Positions 31,800 through 44,010 of a DNA stretch of 64,000 bases are shown here, one piece after another. A model generated the notes under the pieces. That model had not been told where the DNA came from, searched no databases, and worked only from the letters and a program-made list of their open reading frames with translations. This stretch comes from Ascaphus truei. Taxonomy: Eukaryota > Chordata > Amphibia > Anura > Ascaphidae. The stretch spans positions 1 through 64,000 of the forward strand of contig WSYH01000651.1 in assembly GCA_036426205.1 (NCBI GenBank), written 5' to 3'. Within the stretch, counting starts at the first letter, position 1; each line of letters begins with the position of its first letter. Position numbers and translations under genes: made by a program.

Positions 31800-32935
31800 C
31801 TCCTAAGAGCGTTCTCTGGACGATCCTTGCTAGGCTTGTCTGGATATCTCCGGGGGAAAGCTTTGATTAGTCGCGGAGCATGTACAAAATCTTTGGGTTC
31901 CCAAGACCTCTCCTCTGGGACATAGCTCCCCTAGTGAACCAGGTACTGTAGTTTCCCTTGGTGTAACCTGGAGTCCAAAATTCTCTCCACAATGAATTCT
32001 TCTTCGTTATCCACAAGGACAGGTTCAGGGGGAGGAAGTCTCCGTCCAGGAAACGGATTCTCACGGAAAGGTTTCAGCAGAGAAGGGTGTATTTTGTATG
32101 GTCTCAGGAAGCTCTAATCTAAAGGACACTGGATTTATTAGTGCTGAGATGCGAAATGTCCGATGTATTTTTGGCCCAATTTAATGGTTGAAACCTTTAA
32201 ACGTAGATTTCTTGTAGAAAGCCAGAATTTATCCCCGACTTGAAATTCTGGGGATCGTCTGCGGGGTTGGTCTGCTGTTCTTTTGTACCTTACTTGAGTC
32301 TCACGAAGTGTCTCTTTGAGGTTCTCCTGGATGTCTCGCAGAATCTCCAGTTTCTCTGTAACTGCCGGAATGGGGCCCGAAGATGGAAAACGAGGAATAA
32401 AGATTGGATGAAATCCATAATTTGAGAAAAAAGGACTCTTCTTAGTCGATGAATGATGTGAGTTGTTGTATGAAAACTCAGCTAATGGTAGAAAATCAAT
32501 CCAGTCATCCTGGAGATGACAAACAAAACATTGTAAGTATTGTTCTAAAGTCTGATTGGTCTTTTCTGTCTGGCCATTGGATTTGGGATGATAGCCAGAC
32601 GACAAATGTAGTCAAATTCATAGAGAGGAACAGAAGTGAATTGTACCCCTCTATCGCATATGATCTCATCTGGGGCCCCGTGAAGCCGAAACACCTCTTT
32701 CACAATCAACTTGGCTGTCTGGTCTGCTGAAGGAAGATTATGTGCTGCAATGAAGTGAGCCATCTTTGTTAGTCGATCCAATACTACCAGAATGGTATTA
32801 TGTCCACTTATTCGGGGCATGTCAACAATAAAATCCATTGATATGGACCCCCAAGGACAAGTTGGAACCAGAAGAGGCTGCAGCAACATGCCTGTTTTAG
32901 CCGTCCCTTCTTCTGGCTGAATCCCAGAGTACTGA
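31800..32935 (-). pseudogene. Chromovirus integrase with C-terminal chromodomain
   Basis: Right to left: integrase core with SISMDFIVDMP (first Asp), VVLDRLTKMAHFI, EVFRLHGAPDEIICDRGVQFTS (second Asp), a frameshift near 32600, then YHPKSNGQTEKTNQTLEQYL (Glu). FLPLAEFSYNNSHHSSTK and a GDKFWLST-type C-terminal module follow. About 31830-32010 encodes a chromodomain: [15 protein letters not shown], a stop where Trp is expected, then GSYVPEERSWEPKDFVHA. The chromodomain places it in the chromovirus branch of Ty3/gypsy. The rest of pol and gag is absent. Confidence 0.8.
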
Positions 32936-34085
32936 ATTACAATAAAAAAAATAAAACGGAATACCACAAATAAATACATTTCCTTTCAATGTTCCTCTCT
33001 CTCTTTTTTTAAATTATTTTTTCACTTGTTTCCCAACTAGGGACTCGCCTAGAAGACTTTGGCAGTGAACCTTTGCCTACTCTAGCTTCCATACTCTTCT
33101 GTGCCAAAAAGCAGCCTCCTGTGCCTCAGAAATTCTTCAGGAACATCAAACACCATTAGATGGTATTGCCGCTTTCAGTACTCTGGTGTGGTCTGCATGG
33201 TGCCAATGCAAATGGGATGTTAGCGCGCAATTGCCTCTTTAAGAGGGGAATGTGCAGGGGTGTTTGCGCATACACTCCAATTTCACCTTCCTGCTCAGAG
33301 GAACCAGCACGTCTTGGCTCCGCCATGTGCTCCACACTGCTTGCATTCTCAGATGCTTCCAAAGTCTTTCTGCCCGGTCACTGGGCCTCCGGCTTGCCAT
33401 TCCGGATGGTGCTTTCTGGCAGACCTTCAGGGGGAGAGAAGCTAAGAACCCCCCCAGATTGAACTTCACTAACGCAGTCCTGGTGAATCCTCTTAAACAA
33501 ATGACAAAATCTACTGCTATGCTGTCGGACAGGAAAACAACTGTTCTCCAGGTAGTCAGAGGGCTTTATATACCGAAGCCAAGCAGAAGACTTTGCTGTC
33601 CTACAATGCTGAAGGAGGAGCTAATCCCCTTTAGTACCCACTGCCATGTGGGGAACAGGAAATTATAATTTAAGTGTTCTGGTGCTTTTGGTCTCTTGGT
33701 TTTCATACTGCAGAACTGGGTAATTCATTTTTTTGCAAAAATTAGCTAATGTGTTTTGTTATCGTGTATTTTTCACCTTGAAATTGTACAAGTAACATAT
33801 TATTTTAACAAAATTACAAAAACAAGACATCATTTACATAGAAACACAGAATTCCACTTGGCCCGCCAAGTCAACCCATTTTCAGATAATATTTGATTTT
33901 GTGCTTCTTTCATGTTTAGAATAACCTTATGTCTATCCCGAGTATTTTTTAATTCCCTTACTACTACTAGTACTATCTACCATGTCTTTAAATTATTAAG
34001 AATGTATTGATTTTGGACATCCGGTGCAGAGTAAGATACATATTTTCAAAGATCCAGAATACCCTCCCTTGCAATCATCTAAGGC

Positions 34086-34372
34086 AGGGGTGCCCAAACT
34101 TCCTCCGCTGCGCCCCCCTGCCTTCTCTCCCCCTGTGCCGTGCTCTCCCCCTTCCCTTTAATGCAGCATCCAATGACGCCGCAGGGTCATGTGACATCAC
34201 AGGACCCGCAGCATCATTTGAGGCCGTGTCTCCATAGCAACAGGCGTAAAATGACATCATGTGACGTCTCATTGACACCCGTTGCCATGGAGATGCGTAG
34301 ACTGAATCATGGACTAAAGCCAGGTAAGTGAGCCACACCCTCCCAAAAAAAAAGTCCTGCGCCCCCAGATAG
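34086..34372. mobile_element. hAT-type non-autonomous element fragment
   Basis: Starts CAGGGGTGCCCAAACTT, the classic end of vertebrate hAT (Charlie-like) elements. The interior has CpG-rich sequence and 'tgacatca' motifs. A clear opposite terminus was not found, so it is probably truncated near 34370. Confidence 0.5.
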
Positions 34373-34814
34373 AAGGCATGGCTATTCATCATTGGAAATT
34401 ATAGAACAGAATGGGTGAAATAAAATATTTTATGTCATGTTTACACCTCAAACAAATATAATTAAACCTTGTCCTGGAAGATACTAAATAAATTGACTAA
34501 AATTAAAAATTATAATGTTATAATAATTTAGATCAGGTCCTTCTATATAGCTAGATGTAAAAAAAAACCAGATGTTTCTTTATGAAAACATAATGTTAAA
34601 TTGATTCATACAGTATATGGATAATTCTTGATACTAGTGGTCTTGACTATAACTTTCTCATGGCCATGCAACTTTTTGCGGGATAAATTTCTGGCTAGTT
34701 CAGTTCAATCTCCTTTACAGAATATTGGAGGCAAAAATATAAATGATTGTCTTTTCAAATCATGCATACAAAGTTTCAGTCTAGGTTTGAATCTCCCTAT
34801 AGGAAATGTCAGAA

Positions 34815-35793
34815 TTTATTTATTTATTTATTTATAAAATATTTTACCAGGAAGTAATACATCGAGAGTTACCTCTCGTTTTCAAATATGTCCTGGGCAC
34901 AGAGTAAAACAAATAGTACATGGTTACAAGTACAGTTACATAAATGAACAGGGTATACATTATATACAAGACATTGCGTGCACAGTTAAAGAAAATATAT
35001 ATTATGAGCGTATGAAACAGTTACAGACCAGGTTAAAATGTGAGACAGCCTTAGATTTGAAAGAACTTAAACTGGTGGTGGATGTGAGAGTCTCTGGTAG
35101 GTTGTTCCAGTTTTGGGGTGCACGGAAGGAGAAGGAGGAACGTCCGGATACTTTGTTGAGCCTTGGGACCATGAATAGTCTTTTGGAGTCTGATCTCAGG
35201 TGATAAGTGCTGCAGGTGGTAGGGGTGAGGAGCTTGTTCAGGTAGCTGAGTAGCTTGCCCATGAAGAATTTAAAGGCAAGACAGGAAAGGTGAACTTTGC
35301 GCCTAGACTCTAGTGTTGACCAATCTAGTTCTTTGAGCATTTCGCAGTGATGTGTGTTGTAGTTGCATTGGAGAACAAAACGACAAATTGAATTGTAGAG
35401 GGTGTCATGTTTGCTAAGGTGGGTTTGAGGAGCCGAGCCACATACTATGTCTCCATAGTCAATAATTGGCATTAGCATCTGCTGTGCGATACGCTTTCTG
35501 ACCAGGAGACTTAGGGAGGATTTGTTCCTGTAAAGTACCCCTAGTTTGGCATAGGTCTTGGTTGTCAGGGTATCAATGTGCATCCCGAATGTTAAGTGGG
35601 AGTCAAACCATAAGCCCAGGTATTTAAAACTAGTGACAGGTGTTAGGGTGGTGTTAGCGTTGGTTCGAATCAGGAGCTCAGTCACTGGAAGCTTTACAAA
35701 TTTAGTCTTGGTCCCAAATACCATTGTTACAGTCTTCCTGTGTCTTTTACACAGGTTTTGCACATCAGGAACATACCTGTGAAGAGAATGCAA
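34815..35793 (-). pseudogene. 3' part of an L2/CR1-group LINE: end of RT and 3' tail
   Basis: A 263-codon open frame (35793-35002) with KTVTMVFGTKTKF, FKYLGLWFDSHLTF, KLGVLYRNKSS, IIDYGDIVCGSA and FRAPQNWNNLPETL. This is the C-terminal end of an L2/CR1/Rex1-group RT. The 3' UTR has an inverted-repeat stem-loop (CGAGAGGTAACTCTCG, about 34863-34878) and ends in (ATAAA/ATTT)n at 34815-34842. A second copy of this 3' end lies at 51443-51516. The element is 5'-truncated, as is usual for LINEs. Confidence 0.8.
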
Positions 35794-36154
35794 TTAGATC
35801 CATGTCATATCAGCTGAGATTATTGGTCTTGCATGAAGAAAGTGAGTATATTAACTGTAGTCTAACTGTATTTATCACTTAAAAAGCTCACTTTAAATGC
35901 CTCACTGTCTAATGCCTAATGTGGATATTTTCCACCCACTTTGCTAACTTGGACCATTTAAGGGGCTTGCTAAAAATAAAAAACAGAAAAAGTGCGCTAC
36001 TTGTAATAATGTGTATATGAACTAATTCTATAATTGAAGTCATATAACAAACAACACCTCTGTGGATAGGTAACATACAGAACCTCTAGTGTTGGTGATA
36101 ATTAGAATGGCATCGAATGCAGCTGTTGATATTTGGGTGAATCAGGACCCCTAC

Positions 36155-36862
36155 ACTACAAGAAAAACAAGAAAAAACAGCGCACAGCGCACATAGTGAA
36201 GTATGTTCGAAATAAATCTATATTAGTAAAGATAATAATTCTGCGTACATCAAGTATGATTAAACATTTACCGATGCCAAGTACGGGTAAAATCCGATCC
36301 CGTTTCTGCCTGCTATTTTGCAGCAGTCTGTTGATACACTGAGCAGCGGTTAAATTGGGTTCATTCCCTATGAGCCTAGAGGGTTGTGTGCTTTGCTCCA
36401 CTTCAGTTATTTAACCCCAATTAATGTGTGAGCCTTGGTCCCTGGGTATACGACTTCGTTTAGTACTGTTTCCAGAGGCCATACTGAATATACATGGTGC
36501 CTTAAGGGAGACCTTCCCCGCCCGGAGACTTTGGACTTTCTTTACCATCTGGGTCTGCAACTATTGAAGTGAGATATCAGAGGAGACGGTTACATCAAGG
36601 AGGACTAATAGTGCAGCTTTGAGAGCAGCCACCTACCTGAGAGAGAACCACACGTCCTAGAAGCTATTGACTGAGAACATCAGAGGGTGCAGAGCCAAGA
36701 CTGTTCCTGTTGCATCCTGGTGTCGGGTAACCTATGCCGTAATACATGGAAATGCTTGTTTAATCATACTTTATGTAGGCAGAATTATTATCTTTACTAA
36801 TGTAGATTTATTTTGAACATACTTCACTATGTGCGGTGTGCGCTGTTTTTTCTTGTTTTGCT
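36155..36862. repeat. Inverted-repeat element with PLE-like tails
   Basis: The left arm (about 36155-36275, beginning CAAGAAAAAACAGCGCAC) is the inverse of about 36745-36862 (ending GTGTGCGCTGTTTTTTCTTG). The outer tail GCGCTGTTTTTT recurs at both outer edges of the PLE pair and, approximately, at about 50212. The spacer of about 470 bp shows no ORF and no hammerhead core that I can find. Probably another outward-facing PLE-derived pair. Confidence 0.5.
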
Positions 36863-36999
36863 TGCTAAAAATTAGCTGTGATCAATATACATTTAATAAC
36901 ACTACATATAAGTGCAATCTAAGATTGTTCTGGGAAGCAGCAAACCCTTTTCAAGAGGTGATAACTCATCTTATACTGCATAAAAAAAATACAAAATGT

Positions 37000-37790
37000 A
37001 ATCAGTCATATCTTTAATCTCATAAATTAATTTCTACTTTACAAAAATATAGGGGAATTACATCCCAGCGGGGACAGCATTTGAGAAATTTTTAGGAATT
37101 TGTATAAAAACTATTTACAAGAAAGAGGAGGAGATTGATCTTAATTAACAATTTGTTTTTTGAAAAATCAATTCCACAAATAAACAGTGATCAGTTATCA
37201 AATTTAAATGATCCCATCTCTACTGAAAAAATATTACAAGCTGTAAGATTCCTTAGAACCTTAAAAGATTCAGGCTCTGGTTGCTCTGGTGGCATTATAG
37301 TACCTTCGAGTTAAAAAAAAATCAAACAATAAACAAGTTTGACTCTAACAATTGTAATGACGCTTTATTAGAGTTCTCTTAAAACCTGGAAGAAATCAAA
37401 TCAAGCCCTCTTCTGTTAGTCCAATTTCCATTTGAAATAGCTGATTATGAACTCTGTACTAAAATTTGGGCAGAAAAGATAAATTGATTATTACCAGAAA
37501 TAATTAATAAAGAACAAACAGGTTTATATTGTGCAGAAACCCCGTTAAATATAAGAAAAGTTATTTCAGTTATTCAATATAGAAAACATATAGAATGTCA
37601 AACAACCCTTTTCATTTTAAGTTTAGAGGCTAAAAGAAACATTTAATTTAGTCAATATATACCTCAACAAATTGAATGGCATAATTCTTAATGGTGTGGA
37701 CAAATGCCTCTGCAGAGGAAAGTCTCACACTGCCTCTGTTAGTCAGTAACAGATATGTTTAGGAGCTTGATTTCTCCTACTAAAATTTAA
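37000..37790 (+). pseudogene. Decayed L1/Tx1-like reverse transcriptase
   Basis: Across changing frames: ILQAVRFLRTLKDSGSGC, a broken PISI segment, KIWAEKINWLLPEIINKEQTG and PLNIRKVISVIQY, which follow the order of L1-type RT motifs (KxPGxDG, YRPIS, Q-G region, LDAEKAFD). Stops occur about every 10-30 codons, and the catalytic YADD region is not preserved. An old plus-strand relic. Confidence 0.55.
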
Positions 37791-38208
37791 AATGGCTTCC
37801 CTTACTTCAACTTCAATGAAATATGGGTGTATACTGTGCTTCCCAAAAGAGGAATATTATTTTTATTGTTACAGTGCTGATCTAGGAAAGATTTTCAGAG
37901 ACTGGTAAAGGGACATATTAATTAAGCATCATTCTGGCATAAGACACGTTCTGAGGCAGGAATACATCTTACAGCCCATTAAAGTAGACAAAAATATTCA
38001 CCCGGCACCATGTGCATGTGAAATTAAGTAATCCAGTGAAGTGAATAATAGTATATGATACAGGCTGCAGCTCTACGCCAGTTGAACCTTCCTCTAGGGT
38101 TCTTGAAGTGGAAGTTGCAGAAATGCGGGGAGCGCAAGTAATCAGAAAAACAACAAAATATATATAGTGCAAAACCATTTATTTAAAAGTGAAAAAAAAC
38201 AAAACAAC

Positions 38209-39066
38209 TCTCACGAAATGCACACACAATGGATAAGGCATAATCAGGCATCAAATTCCATGTGGACTCAAAAGCACTGTACTTTTAGTCCCACGATGCA
38301 ATGCTCAGATAAGATGTGCATAGAATGCAGTACACGAATCCCATGCAAAAAAGGAGAGATCAGAAGGATCGTCCAGATGGTAACAGTAATGTATTGAGTT
38401 GAAAGTAAGCCAAATACAAACTTACAATTGAAACCATATCAGTAAGCATTGAAAAAGTAGCAAGTAGATTTAATGGAGATGCGGTAACAGTCTCACAGTT
38501 AGAGGGTCTCATCAACACTCGTGTCAGGGAACTGGGGTGCTGTCAGCTCCGTTGGATGCTTGGTTCTCTCTGCTTCCGTCCCGTAACTGGCGTAACCGAC
38601 GTAGTGAAGTTGATACCTCCAAATGATGACGCTTGCCCAGACTCTATGCGTTTCACTCTGTGCTTCATCAGGAGTAAGATCGGTTACACCGGTCATGGGA
38701 TGGAAATCAAAAAGGACAGGTGTCCAAGGGAGCTGACAGTGCAACAGTTCCCTGACACGAGTGTTGGTGAGACCTGCTAACCATGAGACTGTTACCGCAC
38801 CTCCATGACATGATTTTGCTACTTTTCCAATGCTTACAGATATGGGTTCAATTGTAAGTTTGTATTTGGCTTACTTTCACCTCCATACATTACTGTTACC
38901 ATCTGCACTATCGTGCTGTTCTCTCCTTTTTTGCATGGGATTTGTGCACTACATTCTATGCACATCTTATCTGAGCATTGCGGGACTAAAAGTACAGTGC
39001 TTTAGAATCCACATAGGATTTAATGCCTGATTATGCCTCATCCATAATGAGTGTGCACTCTGTGAG

Positions 39067-39073
<7 letters not shown>
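38209..39073. mobile_element. Inverted-repeat element with hammerhead motif at the centre
   Basis: Arms 38209-38560 and about 38700-39073 are inverted copies, for example 'ggcataatcaggcat' with 'atgcctgattatgcc' and 'cagttccctgacacgagtgt' with its inverse near 38520. A hammerhead-like motif on the minus strand lies between them, and pairing continues inward as GTAACCGA/TCGGTTAC. No ORF of interest. A (TA)n tract starts right after the right arm. Confidence 0.7.
38637..38678 (-). ncRNA. Hammerhead-like motif at the apex of an inverted repeat
   Basis: Minus strand: stem I ACTC (38675-38672), CTGATGA (38671-38665), a poor stem II (GCAC..GT, 2-3 bp), GAAA (38654-38651), CGCATA, then GAGT closing stem I. 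The core sequence elements are conserved, but stem II is weak, so activity is doubtful. Confidence 0.5.

Positions 39074-39121
<48 letters not shown>
39069..39121. repeat. (TA)n microsatellite
   Basis: About 26 uninterrupted TA units between two repeat elements. Confidence 0.9.
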
Positions 39122-39128
<7 letters not shown>

Positions 39129-39262
39129 GAGGTATCAGTACCGTGTTAGCCGAGCTTCAATAATCAAAAAATAAATAGATGATACCGTCTGTGGCTAACG
39201 AAATGCTTTTATTTGTGCGAGCTTTCGAGATACACTGATCTCTTCTTACGGCGATGTTACAA
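39122..39262 (-). repeat. PLE-like fragment with degenerate hammerhead
   Basis: Minus strand (39250-39218): CGTAAGA where CTGAAGA would fit, then a perfect 5-bp stem II GAGAT/ATCTC with loop CAGTGT, GAAA (39226-39223) and the palindrome AGCT with a CUC triplet. Two changed core bases make it inactive. The flank 'ttagccacagacggtatcatc' is of a kind common in fish and frog repeats. Confidence 0.4.
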
Positions 39263-39289
39263 TGAATGAAGCAAGGATTACTTAAAAAC

Positions 39290-39475
39290 AGATGCACCAT
39301 GAGCGTTGTGCGCTGTGTCTTTTCTGTTTTTATCTGTTAGTTTAGGGGGTCCATGAGCCCCCCCTCCATCGCAGCTGCAGACGCTCAAATTAAGGTCACG
39401 TTATTTGATCCTATTACACTTTATCACGTCACTTTAATAGTAGTTGCGCACCTTATTTTCTTTTTCACTGCGGTT
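39290..39475 (+). repeat. PLE 3'-end fragment
   Basis: The run 'gcgctgtgtctttt...gggggtcc...cagctgcagacgc' and the downstream 'gttgcgcacctt' parallel the outer 3' extension of PLE copy B (26390-26623), which has 'gggggtgctgagacacccc' and 'agctgcagacgc'. Confidence 0.45.
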
Positions 39476-42061
39476 GCAAACCTCTCTTACTTACACACAG
39501 GTCTGTGTGTTTGTGGATATATATATTGTGACAAACAGCTTACTCCGGGGCTCCGCCGCTTGTCCAGGACGGTTAGAACACGGTCTTTTGGGGTAGGTTA
39601 AATGAGGAGGCGTCACGTACTGTTCCTTTAAACAGGCTGTGCCTGGTTTATTCAGTCCCAGATATATAGTGCATGTATATACCTCTGCAAAGCCCATTAA
39701 AGTGAAAGGGCATTAATGTGTCTTACAGCTTTTATTATATGCATGAGTGCAGTTTAATTAAAGTGGATCCTATAAACTTCACCACACACAAGGGCACCAT
39801 AATGGTCAGCGGTATATTGTGTCGCAGTGCATTATTGTCCATTCTGTCAACACAAAGGGCTTATAGTCTAACGCTGGCCTTAAATGTCATTGTTCTTAAT
39901 ATGCCAACATTTGGCACTCATATAACACACTTTATACACTATGGAGTCTTACAAACCCCACACAGTGCCTTATAAATTACTGCTGTATGCCCAAACCTTG
40001 GATGCTAATTGTATCTATTACAACAATTACATCAATTATACATTTTTCACATGTATTAATGTTAAACCATTGAATGCCATTGAAGGCTTGAAGGCTTGAA
40101 TTGATATCAGCCAATATTGATTGTTTGACACATTAATAGAGTTTAGTAAATACATGCATTTTTCTAAGAAATTACTGTTCATTCCATTCTTTGTTAGCTG
40201 GGAAAGAATTTTTTTTTTTCAAATTTTGGCTATGTTTGTTGATAATAGAAATACAAATGTACAGGTAAAAGTTTGAAGTAAAAATGCAAAGTATATATAT
40301 TTTTAGAGAGTTTATAGGAGGCAAAAGATGACCTTTTTCTTGCACTCTTTTTATAGCTATATTAGAGAAATCTGATTGCTACATTTGTTTTAACATTTCC
40401 TTTAGGATGCAGTTATTTTTCATAGTTTGAGAAAAGTCACAAGTTCAGTGAATATGTAAAACCAGTGCCTCGTGATGAAATGACAAAAAGAAACATTCTT
40501 TTCCCATTATCATTTTCCTTTGTTCAAACCAGCAGCACTTTCAATGGTAGCAATAGTAATTGTAGAGCAATTTGCATGCACTATCAATATTAGATTATCA
40601 TGACTAGCAAAAGTACTTATTGTATAATATAGAAGTTGACACTTGAAAACGTAGAATTACAGTTAAAACAGACCACCTTTCCAACAGACCATTACATTTC
40701 TAATTCTCTCCGCATGGGTCACGATAAATACCAGCAAGCTTTTCCTTCATGAATGATATCCTTTGGTCATACATCAAATCACATCAGCAAAATTCTTGTA
40801 TGATGAATCAGTCGTGTAACTGCTTAACATTCTTATTTTACTGCATTTGTACTGATTTACAAGTTACACCTTCATGTTAATACATTAGATAGGTACAGAA
40901 AAGTCTCTTGGGATAATACATTTGTCATAAGACACTCTACTACCCAAAATTACAATATGCACAAACTGTGCAAGAAAAAGAGCATAGAAATAAACATTCA
41001 TCAGGAATATGTATTATCTGGTTTCATACTAATAGCTGTCCAGTTTAAGGCCTTATACAGTACTATGGCCCAGATTGAAGGAAGTCAAGAGTGTTGGAGG
41101 GCAAATGTTACTGAAAATTTTAAATATAAAGGTAAACATAGCTGCATTGTATTCAATATTAAAATACTAACATTGAAGAGGCAGTGAAGTGAAGGAAAAG
41201 TGGCAGTGAGGTGGGGAGGGGGGAAGTGTCCTCAAAAGTGAGCATTTTCATAAGATTAAGAATGATCATCGTATTAATTAAGCTCCAAACATTGATCATC
41301 ACTGGGCAAACTAGGAAATGTGTCTCAAATTTTCTTCACCTCATGTATTTTGGGGAACTAACCTGTGAAACTGCCTAAATTAGTGGGTTTTTTTTTACAT
41401 ATGATTTGAAAGTGGATGAACATGCCTCAAAAGAGGTGAACGTTGTCATAATACAGGACATGGATGCTTTGGATGTTCAATTTTACATGAAAAAAGTATG
41501 TTGTATTGCTACAGTATAATAAAAAAAAAATAGCCACAATATACTTAGTCATTTAATATATGCTGAATACTAAATTAAGGCTCTCAGAATAATGAAATGC
41601 TAAAATATACAGAAATTACTTTGATTAAAAAAAAGTTCTTGTTCATAGTTACAGATCTCTGTTTAAGCAAGACTGAAGTGAAATTATTTTGTCACCAACT
41701 AATGCACAACTTTTGCATTAACTAAAGCACTAACCTCAAACTTGTTTTTCACCATTTCATAAAATAGATCATAATATCAAAACATTCAAGAAAAAAGTAT
41801 GCATTAATTATTGTAAAACACATCAATATACATTCTCTTTGCACTCAGGATCACTGGAGACTTTCTGGGCTATATTTGTTTATTCACAGTTGCAATTTAA
41901 AACATTAGCTCAGTTGAAGGTTAAAGAAATGCTTGCATGCTAATCTTCAGTATATTGAATATGTCAATCTACTGTATATTATTTGTCCCTGTTTATCAGT
42001 ATGTTGTTAAATATGCACTATAATAAAACAAACCTAATTTTTGTTTCTTTGTTCTTTATAG
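39476..42061. other. Repeat-poor AT-rich stretch
   Basis: No transposon ends or inverted arms were recognised beyond about 39700. The largest ORF (40957-41187) has no recognisable content. It is probably intronic or intergenic sequence flanking the exon candidate at 42062. Confidence 0.4.
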
Positions 42062-42124
42062 AAATGGTGACATTGTTGATTTATGTAATGCTGATGGATT
42101 TTTAGCAAAGAAGAAGCAGGAAAG
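42062..42124 (+). CDS. Candidate internal exon of an unidentified gene
   Basis: A 63-nt block lies between a strong 3' splice site (long pyrimidine run ending TTCTTTATAG) and a consensus donor (AAAG|GTATCT). In one frame it is fully open and begins NGDIVDLCNADGFLAKKK, with compact coding-like composition. Both ends fall in the same phase, so it could be a skippable exon. It lies in the most repeat-poor part of the window. I do not recognise the protein. Chance splice-like signals remain possible. Confidence 0.35.
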
Positions 42125-42664
42125 GTATCTTTACAGTTATATGTTTTTTTTTCTTGGTAAATATACAGTATTATATTTATTAATTATTATATCTGTACTT
42201 ATTTATTGCATTAACTGACATATGCTTTTTTGCCTATAGAATTTTCTTTAATTGGTTAATATAACCATTCTATGAATAAGTACTGTACTCCCGTGCAGTA
42301 AATTTCAGTTGTCCGTGATGAAAATGTATAATTAGTTAGTTACAGAAAATGTAAAATATATAGACTAGGCAAACCACATTTTTTCACATTTGAAATATTG
42401 TCATTGTCATTGTATGTAATTCAACTTCCACAATGGCTCACTTGTTGTGCTATGCTAAAAGAATTTAAAAAGTGTATATATAGTACCATCATATTTCTAT
42501 TTTGTATTCTGCTATGGTAGACAACTAATTATGATCGCAATTTTTGTCACTAATTGCAATGAAAAACAAACAACCTTATAAGCGCAGTTGGAGCAATTTC
42601 CTTCCACTAATCCAACTCATCCACCAACTGCAGAATTTTATTCTTGAATTATTCTCAAGACAAA

Positions 42665-43260
42665 TGTAACACCCCCACCCCCATCTCATCTGGGGTCTGT
42701 AGTGGGAATGCCTACTCTGGTTACTCATCTTAGTGTGGTGCATACCTGCTGGTCACAGGGGGCCCTGAGTCTCCCGCATGTGCACTCACGGTTACAGCGC
42801 CTCCATCTCTTGCAGCCCCCAGAGATGTGGGGAGAAATCTCTGCAGGAGAACTACCTCTTCTTCTTCCTGATAGATTTCAGTCTCAGACAAGAAGAATGT
42901 GGAACAGCTGATCTTTATTCTGGTTGCTCTCTCACACAATCAAGGACAGTGTACAGCTTACATCGAATCAATTCTTATCAATCAGGTCTTCAGCTTTAGG
43001 ATGTCCCTGGACCAACACTCCCGGCCACTAGCCACCAGGAGCAGTCCTTGCTCTTCCCTTACCCCCTGGTAGGGAAAGGGGAATAGTCTTCCACCTTTCC
43101 CCGCAGGGAAGGCACCCAGTAAGCAGAGCCCTGCTCCACTAGGTTGGATAGACTACACCTCTCTCACGGTAGAGGCAACACTGTTAATTGAGGAAATTCA
43201 TCTCCTTAAGTCAGTTCCAGTAAGAACCAGCCCCCTGTCCCTGATTGGACAACAGACCTG
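42665..43260 (-). mobile_element. LTR fragment of the TGTAAC family
   Basis: Starts TGTAACACCCCC and contains 'gtggtgcatacctgctggtc' and 'ccctgagtctccc', as at 3363 and 8826. The far end is uncertain. Orientation is inferred from the related LTR at 28646. Confidence 0.5.
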
Positions 43261-43603
43261 ATAGCACTACCTTCTCTGACTCACTGACTCACTCCAAAGG
43301 TTTAAGTGACAAAGGTGCTCCAACACTTAATCCCTTCAGTATTGAAATGTATGCAATAAGCAAATAAACAGGATAGGACAAGGGGGTATATAAGATGATG
43401 CTTGTAGTAAAGTCCCCAGATAGACGAATAATCCCTGAAGGGCAAGATGTAAGGTCGAAAACCCCAATCAAACCCTCATTGGGATGGTTTCTGGACTCAC
43501 AATAAGTATTCAAGAGAATAAAGAATAGTACTCACAAATGCCCCTTTCCAATGTCCTGATAGGTCGTGCAGCCAGATGAAGAGATGCTGGTCTAGGAGAA
43601 CAA

Positions 43604-43721
43604 AGAGGAAAAAACTAGCGCACTGCCAAGAGTGGGTCCCAAGCCAATGTGTTTAAAAAAATCTTTTATATTGATCCATCTTAAAAGTGGAGGTTAACAC
43701 CCTCCTACGTGTTTCGCAGTA
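43604..43721 (-). repeat. PLE tail with truncated hammerhead
   Basis: The outer edge AAAAAACTAGCGCACTG resembles the PLE tail. On the minus strand GAAAC-ACGTA (43715-43706) retains the 3' half of a hammerhead. The CTGANGA half is missing because the Tc1 remnant starts here. Confidence 0.4.
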
Positions 43722-44010
43722 TGTTTTGGGTCATTGTCCATCTGTAAAGAGAAGCACGTCCAATCAACTTAGCTGAATCTGAGCAGACAATATATCCCTA
43801 TACACTTCAGAATTCATCCGGCTGCTTCTGTCTTCTGTCACATCATCAATAAACACTAGTGACCCAGTGCCATTGTAAGCCATGCATGCCCATGCCATCA
43901 CATTGCCTCCACCGTGTTTTACAGATGATGTGGTATGCTTCGGATCATGAGCCATTCCAAGTCTTCTCCATACTTTGTTCTTCCCATCATTCTGGTACAG
44001 GTTGATCTTA
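43722..44010 (-). pseudogene. Tc1-like transposase, C-terminal part
   Basis: Minus strand: YQNDGKNKVWRR, THTTSSVKHGGGNVMAWAC, GTGSLVFIDDV and NSEVYRDIL, characteristic of Tc1 transposases (the region between the second Asp and the final Glu of the DDE core). The N-terminal side continues at 44822-44990, interrupted by an 811-bp insertion. The terminal inverted repeats were not found. Confidence 0.8.

Larger units (their letters stand above)
29827..33679. mobile_element. Possible large DNA element defined by 32-bp+ inverted repeats
   Basis: Bases 29845-29876 (TTGTTCCCCACATGGCAGTG...) recur inverted at about 33630-33661 with about three mismatches, and the match extends weakly to GAACAC/GTGTTC. 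The interior holds unrecognised AT-rich sequence, then a chromovirus remnant and a small TA-flanked element, presumably later insertions. No transposase was recognised, so the superfamily is unknown; the arms could also belong to two fold-back fragments. Confidence 0.4.

Noticed and set aside
36291..36740. Hammerhead in the spacer of the inverted repeat at 36155-36862
   Set aside because: A GAAACAGTA word exists on the minus strand, but no CUGANGA with a pairing stem II lies upstream of it.
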